NCBI RefSeq assembly: GCF_002970975.1
Contig: NZ_KZ672982.1
Coordinates: 519,592-583,591 of the forward strand
Length of the DNA stretch: 64,000 nucleotides
Source: Microbacterium halophytorum
Lineage (GTDB): Bacteria > Actinomycetota > Actinomycetes > Actinomycetales > Microbacteriaceae
Direction of reading: 5' to 3'
Part shown: piece after piece, positions 16,546 through 25,578 of the stretch
Layout: the number at the start of each line of letters is the position of its first letter
How positions within the stretch are numbered: the stretch's first letter is position 1
Made by a program: the position numbers and the translations under genes
Notes under the pieces: generated by a model
The model's input: the letters and a program-made list of their open reading frames with translations, nothing else
What the model was told of the DNA's origin: nothing
The model's database searches: none

Positions 16546-17841
16546 ATGGCCACCACCTCCAACCGCCCCGGTTCGCAGACGCAGACCGCCGAGGAGCTGC
16601 AGCTCGAATGGGACGCCGACCCGCGCTGGAGCGGCGTCGCCCGCGACTACACGGCCGCCGACGTCATCCGGATCCGAGGCAGCGTGCGGGAAGAGCCGAC
16701 TCTCGCGCGCCGCGGCGCCGAGCGCTTGTGGGAACGCCTCACGACCGGCGACTACGTCAGGGCGCTCGGCGCGCTCACCGGCAACCAGGCGGTGCAGCAG
16801 GTGCGCGCGGGCCTCGAGGCCATCTACCTGTCGGGCTGGCAGGTCGCGGCCGACGCCAACCTCTCGGGGCAGACCTACCCCGACCAGTCGCTGTACCCCG
16901 CGAACTCGGTGCCGGCGGTCGTGCGCCGGATCAACAACGCTCTGATGCGGCAGGACCAGCTGGAGTCGGCCGACGGCGCCCTCTCCCGCGATTGGCTGGC
17001 ACCGATCGTCGCCGATGCGGAGGCCGGCTTCGGCGGCCCGCTCAACGCGTACGAACTCGCGCACGGGATGATCCAGGCCGGCGCGGCGGGAATCCACTGG
17101 GAGGACCAGCTCGCGAGCGAGAAGAAGTGCGGGCACCTCGGCGGCAAGGTCCTCGTGCCGACCGGTCAGCATATCCGCACCCTCAACGCCGCCCGGCTGG
17201 CGGCAGACGTCGCCGGGGTCCCGACGATCCAGATCGCGCGCACCGATGCCCTCGCGGCCGACCTGCTCACCAGTGATATCGACGAGCGCGATCGCGCGTT
17301 CCTCACGGGCGAACGCTCGAGCGAGGGCTTCTACAGGGTGCGCAGCGGCATCGACCCCGTCGTCTCGCGCGGGCTCGCATACGCCCCGTACGCCGACCTG
17401 CTCTGGGTCGAGACCGGGACGCCCGACATCGAGCTCGCCCGCGAGTTCGCCTCGGCGGTGCACGCCGAATACCCGGGCAAGATGCTCGCGTACAACTGCT
17501 CTCCGAGCTTCAACTGGTCGGCGGCGCTCGACGACCGCCGGATCGCGAGCTTCCAGGAGGAGCTGGCCGAGCTGGGCTACCGATTCCAGTTCATCACCCT
17601 GGCGGGTTTCCACGCCCTCAACCACTCGATGTTCCAGCTCGCCCGCGGCTACGCCGAAAGCGCGATGACCGCGTACGTCGAGCTGCAGAACGCCGAGTTC
17701 GCGGCTGAGGCCGACGGCTACACCGCCACCAGGCACCAGCGCGAAGTGGGAACCGGATACTTCGATCACGTGTCGCAGGCGCTCAACCCGGACGCCTCGA
17801 CCCTCGCCCTCGCTGCCTCCACCGAGGCCCAGCAGTTCTGA
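16546..17841 (+). CDS. aceA: Isocitrate lyase
   Basis: Cleaves isocitrate into glyoxylate and succinate, the first step of the glyoxylate shunt. The 431-residue protein carries the signature KKCGHLGGK with the catalytic cysteine. Other motifs are [10 protein letters not shown] (metal binding), [15 protein letters not shown] and the later [12 protein letters not shown] 16546 has GAGGAG seven bases upstream. It lies divergent to ramB and 153 bases upstream of aceB, so the three genes form a glyoxylate-cycle locus used on acetate or fatty acids. Confidence 0.97.
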   Translation: MATTSNRPGSQTQTAEELQLEWDADPRWSGVARDYTAADVIRIRGSVREEPTLARRGAERLWERLTTGDYVRALGALTGNQAVQQVRAGLEAIYLSGWQVAADANLSGQTYPDQSLYPANSVPAVVRRINNALMRQDQLESADGALSRDWLAPIVADAEAGFGGPLNAYELAHGMIQAGAAGIHWEDQLASEKKCGHLGGKVLVPTGQHIRTLNAARLAADVAGVPTIQIARTDALAADLLTSDIDERDRAFLTGERSSEGFYRVRSGIDPVVSRGLAYAPYADLLWVETGTPDIELAREFASAVHAEYPGKMLAYNCSPSFNWSAALDDRRIASFQEELAELGYRFQFITLAGFHALNHSMFQLARGYAESAMTAYVELQNAEFAAEADGYTATRHQREVGTGYFDHVSQALNPDASTLALAASTEAQQF

Positions 17842-17843
17842 AT

Positions 17844-17972
17844 CTCGTCGCCGAATGAGCGACGAGACCCAGATCCCAACGGCGGATCCGGCTCCGCCGT
17901 CCGCTCGCAATCCCGTCGCCGCAAGAACGACGACACCCAGATCCCAACGGCGGATCCGGCTCCGCCGTCCGC
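17844..17972. repeat. Two tandem 68-base units of paired hairpins between aceA and aceB
   Basis: A 38-base segment is identical at 17867-17904 and 17935-17972. Each holds a hairpin ACGGCGGA-tccggc-TCCGCCGT. Each is preceded by a second hairpin: CTCGTCGC/GCGACGAG at 17844-17866, and a weaker copy near 17912-17933. The unit length is 68 bases. It resembles REP/BIME-type intergenic repeats and probably affects readthrough or mRNA stability between aceA and aceB. Confidence 0.85.
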
Positions 17973-17994
17973 AGAACAGACCAGGAGGCACATC

Positions 17995-19647
17995 ATGACC
18001 CTCATCAGCACGACAGCCGAACGCTCCGACGAACGCGACCGCATCCTGCCCGTGATCACCGTCGCGGGCCCGATGCGCGACCGCTACGAGCGGATCCTCA
18101 CACCCGACGCGCTCGCATTCCTGGCCCAACTGCACCAGCTGTTCGCCGGGCCGCGCTTCGACCGCCTCGCCGCGCGGATGGCGCACGGGTACGAGATCGG
18201 CACGGGAATGAACCCCCGGTTCCGCGAGGACACCCGGCACATCCGCGAACGATCGGACTGGCGCGTCGCCGGCGCAGGCCCCGGCCTCGAGGACCGCCGC
18301 GTCGAGATCACGGGGCCGACGGACCCGCGCATGACGATCAATGCCCTGAACTCGAGCGCGAAGGTGTGGCTCGCGGATCAGGAGGACGCGACCAGCCCCA
18401 CGTGGGCGAACGTCATCGGCGGCCAGCTGTCGCTGTTCGACGCCATCCGGGGCGAGCTCGAGCACACGGCGCCGAACGGCAAGCACTACGCGGTGACGAA
18501 TGAGGACGCGCCGACGATCGTGATGCGCCCGCGCGGCTGGCACCTCGAGGAGCACCACCTCCTGTTCACCGACGTGCACGGCCGCACCATGACCGCATCC
18601 GGATCGCTCGTCGACTTCGGGCTGTACGCCTTCCACAACGCGCACGAGCTGATCAGGCGCGGGCGCGGGCCGTACTTCTACCTGCCCAAGATCGAGCAGG
18701 CCGAGGAGGCGAGGCTGTGGGACCAGGTGTTCACCTTCACCGAGCAGTATTTGGCGATCGCTCACGGCACGATCCGCGCCACGGTGCTCATCGAGACGCT
18801 GCCGGCCGCGTTCCAGATGGAGGAGATCCTCTACGAGCTGAGGGATCACTGCGCGGGCCTCAACGCCGGGCGATGGGACTACATCTTCTCGATCATCAAG
18901 ACGTACCGGGGCCGCGGCTCGCGGTTCGTGCTGCCAGACCGCAACGAGGTGACCATGACGGTCGGCTTCATGAGGGCCTACACGGAGCTCCTCGTGAAGA
19001 CGTGCCACAAGCGCGGCGCCTACGCGATCGGCGGCATGAGCGCCTTCATCCCCTCGCGGCACGACGCGGCCGCGAACGACAACGCCGTGGAGAAGGTCTC
19101 CTCGGACAAGGAGCGCGAGGCGGGCGACGGCTTCGACGGCACCTGGGTGGCGCATCCGGACCTCATCCCGATCGCCCAGGCGGCGTTCGATGCGGTGCTC
19201 GGCGATCGCCCGCACCAACTCGATCGTCAGCGCGACGACGTGCACGTGCGCGAGCGCCATCTGCTCGACCTCACGATCGGGCGCGGGATCACCGACGCGG
19301 GGGTTCGGGGCAACGTCGACGTCGCGATCCGGTACATCGAGGCCTGGCTGCGCGGACAGGGCGCGGTCGCGATCAACGGGCTGATGGAGGACGCGGCGAC
19401 CGCGGAGATCTCCCGCTCGCAGATCTGGCAGTGGATCCGCCAGGACCGCGAAACCGAGGAGGGGACGCCCATCACGCAGGAGCTGGTGTCGGGGATCGTC
19501 GACGACGTGCTCGCCTCCGTCGAGCGCTCGGACGGCGACAGGTTCGACGAGGCGGCCGGCGTGTTCCGGGACGTCGCCCTGTCGAACACATTCTCGCCGT
19601 TCCTGACGACCAAGGCGTACGCCGCGTACCTCGTCGAACGCGCCTGA
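17995..19647 (+). CDS. aceB: Malate synthase A
   Basis: Condenses glyoxylate and acetyl-CoA to malate, completing the glyoxylate shunt. The 550-residue length fits the malate synthase A form. Landmarks: MTINALNSSAKVWLADQEDA (Mg-binding region), IVMRPRGWHLEE, ATVLIETLPAAFQMEEILYEL and the late SQIWQWIRQ. ATG 17995 has AGGAGG at 17983-17988. It follows aceA through the repeat region and ends at a strong terminator. Confidence 0.97.
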   Translation: MTLISTTAERSDERDRILPVITVAGPMRDRYERILTPDALAFLAQLHQLFAGPRFDRLAARMAHGYEIGTGMNPRFREDTRHIRERSDWRVAGAGPGLEDRRVEITGPTDPRMTINALNSSAKVWLADQEDATSPTWANVIGGQLSLFDAIRGELEHTAPNGKHYAVTNEDAPTIVMRPRGWHLEEHHLLFTDVHGRTMTASGSLVDFGLYAFHNAHELIRRGRGPYFYLPKIEQAEEARLWDQVFTFTEQYLAIAHGTIRATVLIETLPAAFQMEEILYELRDHCAGLNAGRWDYIFSIIKTYRGRGSRFVLPDRNEVTMTVGFMRAYTELLVKTCHKRGAYAIGGMSAFIPSRHDAAANDNAVEKVSSDKEREAGDGFDGTWVAHPDLIPIAQAAFDAVLGDRPHQLDRQRDDVHVRERHLLDLTIGRGITDAGVRGNVDVAIRYIEAWLRGQGAVAINGLMEDAATAEISRSQIWQWIRQDRETEEGTPITQELVSGIVDDVLASVERSDGDRFDEAAGVFRDVALSNTFSPFLTTKAYAAYLVERA

Positions 19648-19651
19648 ATCG

Positions 19652-19695
19652 GCGACTGCCCCGGCCCCCGCTGCGGCGGGAGCCGGGGCAGTCGC
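19652..19695. terminator. Terminator after aceB
   Basis: A perfect 14-bp stem GCGACTGCCCCGGC (19652-19665) / GCCGGGGCAGTCGC (19682-19695), five bases after the aceB stop. No long T-tract, as is usual in high-GC actinobacteria. Confidence 0.82.
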
Positions 19696-19735
19696 GCCTG
19701 CTCTCCGCGATCGGCAGCCGTGGGAAGATCGACGA

Positions 19736-20251
19736 ATGACGATCGACGAATGGGAAGCGGCGGTCACCGACCTCTGGGAGCGCTGCGACTCCCTCACGAC
19801 GGAGGAGGGCGTCGCCGCCATGCGCGGGCTCTCGGACGCCTGCCCGGCGGGCGACGGACGGGCGGCGTTCGAGCTCGCCGGCATGTACGACTCGCAGGAC
19901 CTCGAGGCGGAAGCGGCGGCCGAGTACGAGCGGGCCCTCTCGCTCGGCCTCGACGACGCCAGGCACGCCCAGCTCGCGGTGCAGTACGGCTCGACGCTGC
20001 GCAACCTCGGCCGCCTCGAAGAGGCGATCGCGGTGCTGCGCGCGGCGCCGGCCCACGAGTCCACCGGTACCGCCCCGCGCATCGTGCTGGCCCTGGCGCT
20101 GCACAGCGCCGGTCGCAAGGACGAGGCCCTCCGCGTGGCGCTCGAGGCGCAGATCGACGCGCTCCCCCAGTACCAGCGCTCGATGCGCGCCTACGCCGCC
20201 GAGCTCACGTCGGCGGGCGGACGGCCGGGCGCCGACGCACCGGACGCCTGA
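19736..20251 (+). CDS. Tetratricopeptide-repeat protein
   Basis: A 171-residue helical protein with TPR-like units: RAAFELAGMYDSQDLEAEAA, AVQYGSTLRNLGRLEEAIAV and ALALHSAGRKDEALRVALEA. It has no signal peptide or membrane segment and probably mediates protein contacts. It lies alone after the aceB terminator and converges on a dienelactone-hydrolase-like gene 13 bases away. Specific function unknown. Confidence 0.85.
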   Translation: MTIDEWEAAVTDLWERCDSLTTEEGVAAMRGLSDACPAGDGRAAFELAGMYDSQDLEAEAAAEYERALSLGLDDARHAQLAVQYGSTLRNLGRLEEAIAVLRAAPAHESTGTAPRIVLALALHSAGRKDEALRVALEAQIDALPQYQRSMRAYAAELTSAGGRPGADAPDA

Positions 20252-20264
20252 CGCCGAGATCGGC

Positions 20265-20831
20265 TCAGAGCACCGCGAGGAACGCCGCGACCCGCCCCAT
20301 CAGCTGCCCCGTGGCATCCGGGTCGTACGACGCGAGCGACGAGTCCGCGAACAGGTGCTCCGTGCCGTCGTAGAGGAAGAGCGCGGCATCCGGAACGGAG
20401 TCGGCCAGCTCGCGCGCCGATGCCAGGTCTTCGCCGAACCATTCGTCGTCGGCGCCCGCATGGATCTGCACGGGGACGCCCTCCGGCCACGGCCCGAACT
20501 CCGACACGGGCAGGCAGCCGTCGAAGAAGAGCGCGCCCGTTCCGCCCTCCCGCGTCTGCGCCAGGCACTGCGCCGGGATCACGCCGAGCGAGAAACCCGC
20601 ATAGACGATCCGACGCGGCAGGCGCTCTGCGGCCGCGACTCCCCGCGCGAGCACCGTGTCGAACCCGATGCTCTCGGCGTGCGCGACCCCGGCCTCAACG
20701 GTGTCGAACGTCCGCCCGTCGAACAGGTCGGGAACGTGCACCGTATGCCCGTTCGCGATCAGCTCGCCCGCGAATGCGCGCACGCCCTCCGTGAGGCCCT
20801 GCGCGTGGTGGAAGAGAACGATCTCGGCCAT
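20265..20831 (-). CDS. Dienelactone hydrolase family protein
   Basis: A 188-residue alpha/beta hydrolase. It starts AEIVLFHHAQGLTEGV. The nucleophile elbow is GFSLG (serine, where classical dienelactone hydrolase has cysteine). The acid residue is in HAGADDEWF and the histidine in YDGTEHLFADSS. Related proteins act on lactones or other esters. A cupin gene lies 31 bases upstream on the same strand, so the two are likely an operon. Substrate unknown. Confidence 0.88.
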   Translation of the reverse strand: MAEIVLFHHAQGLTEGVRAFAGELIANGHTVHVPDLFDGRTFDTVEAGVAHAESIGFDTVLARGVAAAERLPRRIVYAGFSLGVIPAQCLAQTREGGTGALFFDGCLPVSEFGPWPEGVPVQIHAGADDEWFGEDLASARELADSVPDAALFLYDGTEHLFADSSLASYDPDATGQLMGRVAAFLAVL

Positions 20832-20862
20832 GGCGGTCCTTCCTCGGTGCGTGCGCCGCGCC

Positions 20863-21291
20863 TCACCAGGGCATCGGCGATTCGCGGTCGGGGGTCGCGT
20901 CGTCGGCCACGCGCGTCAGTTCGTTCGGCCCGGCGCGGATGCAGAGCCAGCGCAGCAGCTCAGCGCCGTCCGGGGCGCATCGCCACGTGCGCCGAACGCC
21001 CGTGCCGACGCGGACGGTCGTGCCCGGCCCGACATCGACCACCTCGTCGTCGAGCGCCATCTGCCCGCGCCCCGCGAGGAACACGTAGAGCTCCTCGTCG
21101 CGGGAATGCGCGTGCCAGTACCCGGCCTCCTCCCCCGGAGCCATGGCGTTCGCCGTCATCCCGATCCACCGCAGCGGCAGCTCGTGGTCGACGACGCGCC
21201 GGCCGGCCTTGGTCGTCTCCGGCCGGAAGCCGCCGACGAAGTCGCGCCATTCGTCGAGGGCGCCCAGCTGGGCCACCTGGTAATCGCTCAT
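20863..21291 (-). CDS. Cupin-domain protein
   Basis: A 142-residue single cupin. Motif 1 includes WHAHSRDEELYVFLAGRG (His, His and Glu metal ligands). Motif 2 reads VDVGPGTTVRVGTGVRRTWR; the usual metal-binding histidine there is replaced by Arg, so metal binding may be altered. Probably cytoplasmic. It is the first gene of a pair with the dienelactone-hydrolase-like gene. Substrate unknown. Confidence 0.88.
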   Translation of the reverse strand: MSDYQVAQLGALDEWRDFVGGFRPETTKAGRRVVDHELPLRWIGMTANAMAPGEEAGYWHAHSRDEELYVFLAGRGQMALDDEVVDVGPGTTVRVGTGVRRTWRCAPDGAELLRWLCIRAGPNELTRVADDATPDRESPMPW

Positions 21292-21453
21292 GCGGTGATG
21301 TTCCCGCGCCGGATGGCTGTGGTCAAGCGCGTCCCCGTGCTGGTGACCGAGGCGACTCGGCTCGTGCTCGACAAAGGCGCATGACCCGCCTCGACCTCGA
21401 AACCCGGGCTAAGTGCACGGCGCGCATCGCCCGCTTCGCAGATCTGCGCAGGC

Positions 21454-22041
21454 TCAACGACTGCCCGCGGCGCGTCGGCGCGCGTAGGCCCTCGCGGCGC
21501 GGACCCTGTCGCCGCATCGCGTCGAGCACCATTGCCGGCGCGCGTGCGTACGGAGGAAGAAGCGGCGACAGCCATCCGCTTCGCACTGCGCGAGGATGGA
21601 CGCGTCCTCGCCAGCGAGGAGCGCGGCCGCATCCTCCGCGACGACGGCCGACACGTGTTCGATCACCTGCGTCGCCGGATGATCCGCACGGCGGGTGAAC
21701 CCCTGACCAGCGTCGAAGCGCAGCAGCAGCGCCCCCGGGGCGCTCGTCAGAGCGCGGTTAACGGCGTCGACCGTTTCGGGTGGGGGTTCCTCACCACCGA
21801 CCCTGGCCGTGAAGAGCTCCCGCAGGTTCTCCCGCAGCGCCACGATGCGACCCTGGCAGTACTCGTACAGCACGCCATCCGAGTCGATCAGGTCTCGCGC
21901 GAGAAGCCAGGCCCGCACGCTCTCAGGGCTGTCGAGCGCGTCGACCCGCCGACCGCCGACTGATTCCGTCGCGCTGTTCACCAGGGCGATACTCGGGTGC
22001 ACGTCGCTCCCCGGTACTGCGGCCCCCGACTCGCCTTTCAC
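21454..22041 (-). CDS. ABATE-domain / CGNR zinc-finger protein, probable regulator
   Basis: About 195 residues. The N-terminal ABATE domain begins at HPSIALVNSATE. The C-terminal zinc finger reads CEADGCRRFFLRTHARRQWC followed by STRCGDRVRA, so the name motif CGNR is CGDR here. These proteins are thought to be DNA-binding regulators. GTG 22041 is proposed because the domain starts shortly after and TAGCGT lies seven bases upstream; ATG 22120 is an alternative. It is divergent from an isochorismatase-like gene, its likely target (inference). Confidence 0.85.
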   Translation of the reverse strand: MKGESGAAVPGSDVHPSIALVNSATESVGGRRVDALDSPESVRAWLLARDLIDSDGVLYEYCQGRIVALRENLRELFTARVGGEEPPPETVDAVNRALTSAPGALLLRFDAGQGFTRRADHPATQVIEHVSAVVAEDAAALLAGEDASILAQCEADGCRRFFLRTHARRQWCSTRCGDRVRAARAYARRRAAGSR

Positions 22042-22260
22042 ACGCCTAACGCTATCATCCGCGTTTTGCCGTGAGATCTTTGCTACGCTGGCCTCACGCC
22101 GAACTTGTTCATCTTCCATGAGCATCGCCCTGCCCAGACGCCCCGCCACACGGCCGCGGCCGTTCGAACCGCGCTCGCTTCCGACCGCTGACACCGCAGA
22201 TTCCGCGCGCCGCATCGCCCTGGCGGCACGAACCGAACGCACGAACAGGAGAAGAACCCC

Positions 22261-22884
22261 ATGACCGCACCACGCCGAGCCCTCATCGTCATCGACGCCC
22301 AGCAGGAGTACTTCGAAGGCGCGCTCCCGATCCAGTACCCCGACCGCAGCGACTCGATCCTGCGCATCCAGGACGCCATCGACGCCGCCGAGCAGACGGG
22401 CACACCCGTCGTCCTCGTCCAGCACGAGCTGCCGGCCGAGGCGCCCGTCTTCGCGTCAGGGTCGGCGACCTGGCGCAATCACCCCGCCGTCGCGGCGGCC
22501 GAGGACGACGCGGCCAAGCGCGTCAGCAAGCAGTACTCGAGCGTGTTCGCGGACACGGATCTCGCATCCTGGCTGCGTGAGCGCGACATCGACACCGTCA
22601 CCCTCGTCGGGTACATGACCAACAACTGCGTGCTCGCTTCCGCCGCCGAGGCCGAGCCGCTGGGCTTCGCCGTCGAAGTGCTCTCCGATGCGACCGGCGC
22701 GATCGACCTGGCCAACGACGCGGGCGCCGCCCCCGCGAGGCAGGTGCACGAGACGCTCATGGCGCTGCTCCACTCGAACTGGGCCGCCGTGACCGACACC
22801 TCGGGCTGGGACGCCGCCCTCCGGTCGGGCGAGGCGCTGCCCAAGAGCGATCTCGCCACGTCCGCGGCTCGCGGCCGCGGCTGA
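22261..22884 (+). CDS. Isochorismatase-like cysteine hydrolase
   Basis: A 207-residue hydrolase with the catalytic triad of the family: Asp in LIVIDAQQEYF, Lys in KRVSKQYSSVF and Cys in MTNNCVLASA. Members hydrolyse amides or enol ethers (nicotinamide, ureidoacrylate, isochorismate). The substrate cannot be told. AGGAG lies before ATG 22261. It is divergent from the CGNR-type regulator. Confidence 0.92.
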   Translation: MTAPRRALIVIDAQQEYFEGALPIQYPDRSDSILRIQDAIDAAEQTGTPVVLVQHELPAEAPVFASGSATWRNHPAVAAAEDDAAKRVSKQYSSVFADTDLASWLRERDIDTVTLVGYMTNNCVLASAAEAEPLGFAVEVLSDATGAIDLANDAGAAPARQVHETLMALLHSNWAAVTDTSGWDAALRSGEALPKSDLATSAARGRG

Positions 22885-22926
22885 GCCCTCGGCCCCGGGT
22901 GCTCGGCCGACCGCGAGCATCCGGGC

Positions 22927-23367
22927 TCAGAGGCCGATACGGGCGAGCAGCGCCGGGTACTCGACGCGGAGCAGCCGGCGCCGCGCTGCGCTGTGCACGA
23001 GTGCCAGCACGAGGACGGCGACGATGAGCGCGGCCGCCAGAGTCACCACCCAGAGGTTGCCGACGACCCAGTCGATCGGGTCGAAGCCGTCGACGAAGTA
23101 CCCCATCCCGACGAGCACGGCGACGACGATCAGCACCGGAACGGCCAGGAACCCCGACAGCGCGTTCGCCAGGCGAACGCGCCGGTGCGCGCGCCGGAAC
23201 TCGTCCCCTCCGACCGACTGCTCCAGCGCCTCGCACTGCTCGTAGAAGTCGTCGCGCAGCGGAACCGACAAGTTCCGCTCGGTGATCGCGACGTGCATGC
23301 GCCGCAGCTCTTCCGACAGCTGAAGCGATGCGACCACGGAGCCGGCGGCCTGGGACAGTGAGCTCAT
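22927..23367 (-). CDS. Small membrane protein with two helices, unknown function
   Basis: A 146-residue protein. A cytoplasmic N-terminal part (about 1-75) has a helical, charged segment (RRMHVAITERNLSVPLRDDF). It is followed by two hydrophobic helices (about 79-101 and 107-130). AGGAGG lies four bases before ATG 23367. I do not recognise a family. It is divergent from a carboxylesterase gene. Confidence 0.75.
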   Translation of the reverse strand: MSSLSQAAGSVVASLQLSEELRRMHVAITERNLSVPLRDDFYEQCEALEQSVGGDEFRRAHRRVRLANALSGFLAVPVLIVVAVLVGMGYFVDGFDPIDWVVGNLWVVTLAAALIVAVLVLALVHSAARRRLLRVEYPALLARIGL

Positions 23368-23568
23368 TGATCCTCCTGGATCTGATGGCGATGGGAACCC
23401 TCGAGCCTTGCATACGTGACTGACAGCGCCTCGGAGCCTTCCGCACCCGCTCCTCCCCCTCTGCCGAGCGGGTTCAGGAGACGGGCGTAGTGTTCGCGGG
23501 CGGGCCGCGTCGGCCACGAGCACGCGCCGCGCCCGCCCGAGCCCGAGGACCGGAAAGGGACGCTCCGC

Positions 23569-24897
23569 ATGCCGACTGACGCTGTCTTCACACCGCCGAG
23601 CGGGCCGATCCGGGGGTGGATCGACGGTTCGGTGGCCCGCGCGACCGGCATCCCGTACGCGATGAGCGACCGCTTCGAGGAGCCGCGCCCCGTCGCGGAC
23701 CGAGACGGAACGCTCGTCGCCACCGACTGGTCGCCCGCGTGCCCGCAGCGGCCCGTGCCGTTCCTGGACGCCGTCTTGGGCGGCTCCGTCGAGGGCCTCG
23801 AAGCCGACGAACACTGCCAGCGGCTGTCTGTGACGGCTCCGCGGGACGCGGGGCCTGGCGATGGACTGCCCGTGATGGTGTGGCTCCACGGCGGTTCGTA
23901 CACGTCAGGCGCCGGCGACGTGCCGATCATGGACCCCGCGCCGCTCGTGGCGGAGCAGCGGGTCATCGCGGTCACGGTCACCTACCGGCTCGGCCTGTTC
24001 GGATACCTCGGCGGCGTCGCCGGGAAACCGGCGAACCTCGGGCTGTTCGATCAGCTCGAGGCGCTGCGATGGGTGCGGCGCAACATCGCGGCGTTCGGCG
24101 GCGACCCCGAACGGGTCACGGTGTTCGGCCAGTCCGCCGGCGGCGACGCCGTCGCGCACCTGATGGCGACCCCGGATGCCTCAGGACTGTTCCGGCGCGC
24201 GATCATCCAGAGCGCGCCGTTCGCGCTTGCGCGGCGACGTGCCGCGATGGTCGAGGCGATGAACGAAGCCGCCCGAGGGATCACGGCCGACGATTCGATG
24301 CAGGACGTGCTCGACGCGCAGCCGGCCGTCGAGAAGGCGGCATCCGGCTTCGGCCTGCGCCGCGCGACGCCCTTCGGCACGCAGTACGGCCAGCCGCCGC
24401 TGCCCGCCGAGGAGGACATCGATGCGGCATGGCACAGGCACGCGCCGGATGTCGATGTGCTGATCGGGCACACCGCCCAGGAGGCGACCCTCTTCGTTCC
24501 GCGCATTCCCGCGTTGCAGCGACTCGCCCGCCTGCCCCTGATCGGCCGCGTGCTGTCGAGAGGCGCCGTGGCCGCGCTGACGCGGATCATCTACGGTGCG
24601 GGCAGCAGGCGCTTCGCCCGCCGACACGCGCGCGCCGGGGGCAGTGCCCATCACTACGTGGTGTCGTGGGCGGCGCCCGGCAACCCGTGGCGGGCCGCAC
24701 ACACCGTCGACCTGCCCCTGCTGTTCGGCGATGAGGGCACCTGGCAACGGGCGGATCTGGTCGCAGGCGCACGCTGGGCCGATCTCGATGCCGCGGCGAA
24801 GCGCGTGCGGGAGGTCTGGGGGCGGTTCGCCCGCGGAGAGGACCTCGGCGATTCGGGGAGGGTTCCCGGTGCCCTGAGCTACCACCGCGTCCACTGA
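23569..24897 (+). CDS. Type B carboxylesterase family protein
   Basis: A 442-residue esterase. The oxyanion motif is VWLHGGSYTSG. The nucleophile elbow is VFGQSAGGDA. The family signature GLFDQLEALRWVRRNIAAFGGDP is present, and the catalytic His is in AAHTVDLPLLFG. No signal peptide, so probably cytoplasmic. It may hydrolyse aromatic or p-nitrobenzyl-type esters. A TetR gene follows 57 bases later on the same strand. Confidence 0.92.
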   Translation: MPTDAVFTPPSGPIRGWIDGSVARATGIPYAMSDRFEEPRPVADRDGTLVATDWSPACPQRPVPFLDAVLGGSVEGLEADEHCQRLSVTAPRDAGPGDGLPVMVWLHGGSYTSGAGDVPIMDPAPLVAEQRVIAVTVTYRLGLFGYLGGVAGKPANLGLFDQLEALRWVRRNIAAFGGDPERVTVFGQSAGGDAVAHLMATPDASGLFRRAIIQSAPFALARRRAAMVEAMNEAARGITADDSMQDVLDAQPAVEKAASGFGLRRATPFGTQYGQPPLPAEEDIDAAWHRHAPDVDVLIGHTAQEATLFVPRIPALQRLARLPLIGRVLSRGAVAALTRIIYGAGSRRFARRHARAGGSAHHYVVSWAAPGNPWRAAHTVDLPLLFGDEGTWQRADLVAGARWADLDAAAKRVREVWGRFARGEDLGDSGRVPGALSYHRVH

Positions 24898-24942
24898 CGC
24901 CGGCGCCTCGGCGGAGCCGCGCGATCCGCCCTCCACATGGCG

Positions 24943-24963
24943 TATATTAGTCATGTGACTAAT
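24943..24963 (+). promoter_or_regulatory. Leaderless promoter and TetR operator overlapping the start codon
   Basis: TATATT (24943-24948) is the -10. ATTAGTCA-TG-TGACTAAT (24946-24963) is a perfect 8-bp inverted repeat around two bases. The GTG start (24955) lies inside it, six bases after the -10. A repressor bound here would block both promoter and start codon. Confidence 0.8.
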
Positions 24964-25578
24964 TCTGGCGATCGACCGCGTTCCGCACGAAGCGAGCGGA
25001 CGCGGGACGCCCTCATCACCGCGGGCATCGACCTGCTCGCGGAGGGCGGCTGGGAGGCCGTGACGACCCGCGCGGCGGCAGCGCGCGCCGGATCGAACGC
25101 GGGCCTCATCCACTATCACTTCGGCGGGCTCCCCGGCCTGCGCACGGCGCTCGCGGAGCGTGCGAGCGCTGACGCGATCGGCCCGCTCATCGGGCCCATC
25201 CTGCGGAGCGGAGACTTCGATGCGGCGATCAGCGCCCTGCAGGACGGAATCGCAGGGCTGGTCGCCGACGACCGGCGCATCCGACTCGCGACCCAGCTGA
25301 TCGCCGGCGCCGGCCAGGACCCGGAGCTGGGCGCCGCGTTCCGACAGAATCTCCGCGGCGCGCGCGCCGCCATCGCCGAATGGCTCGGTCGGCAGCGACC
25401 GCAATGGCCGGCGGAGCGCATCACGGGCGCCGCCGCGCTCATCGCCGCCGTGCTCGACGGGCTCCTGCTGCACAGGGCCCTGGACGACGACGCTCCCCTC
25501 GACGCGGCGATCGCCGCCCTGCGCGGACTCGCCGCGAGCACCGACCCGGACGACCCCTCACGAAGGAGCACATCATGA
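24955..25578 (+). CDS. TetR-family transcriptional regulator
   Basis: A 207-residue TetR regulator. The N-terminal helix-turn-helix runs from RTRDALITAGIDLLAEGGW through VTTRAAAARAGSNAGLIHYHFGG (about 15-62). The rest is the helical ligand domain. GTG 24955 is preferred because it sits in a palindromic operator right after TATATT. The stop overlaps the next gene as ATGA, so regulator and NAD(P)-binding protein are co-translated. Confidence 0.92.
   Translation: MTNSGDRPRSARSERTRDALITAGIDLLAEGGWEAVTTRAAAARAGSNAGLIHYHFGGLPGLRTALAERASADAIGPLIGPILRSGDFDAAISALQDGIAGLVADDRRIRLATQLIAGAGQDPELGAAFRQNLRGARAAIAEWLGRQRPQWPAERITGAAALIAAVLDGLLLHRALDDDAPLDAAIAALRGLAASTDPDDPSRRSTS

Noticed and set aside
16486..20118. 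1210-codon minus-strand open frame across aceA and aceB
   Set aside because: It is antisense to two certain genes, has no domain pattern and arises from GC-rich codon bias.
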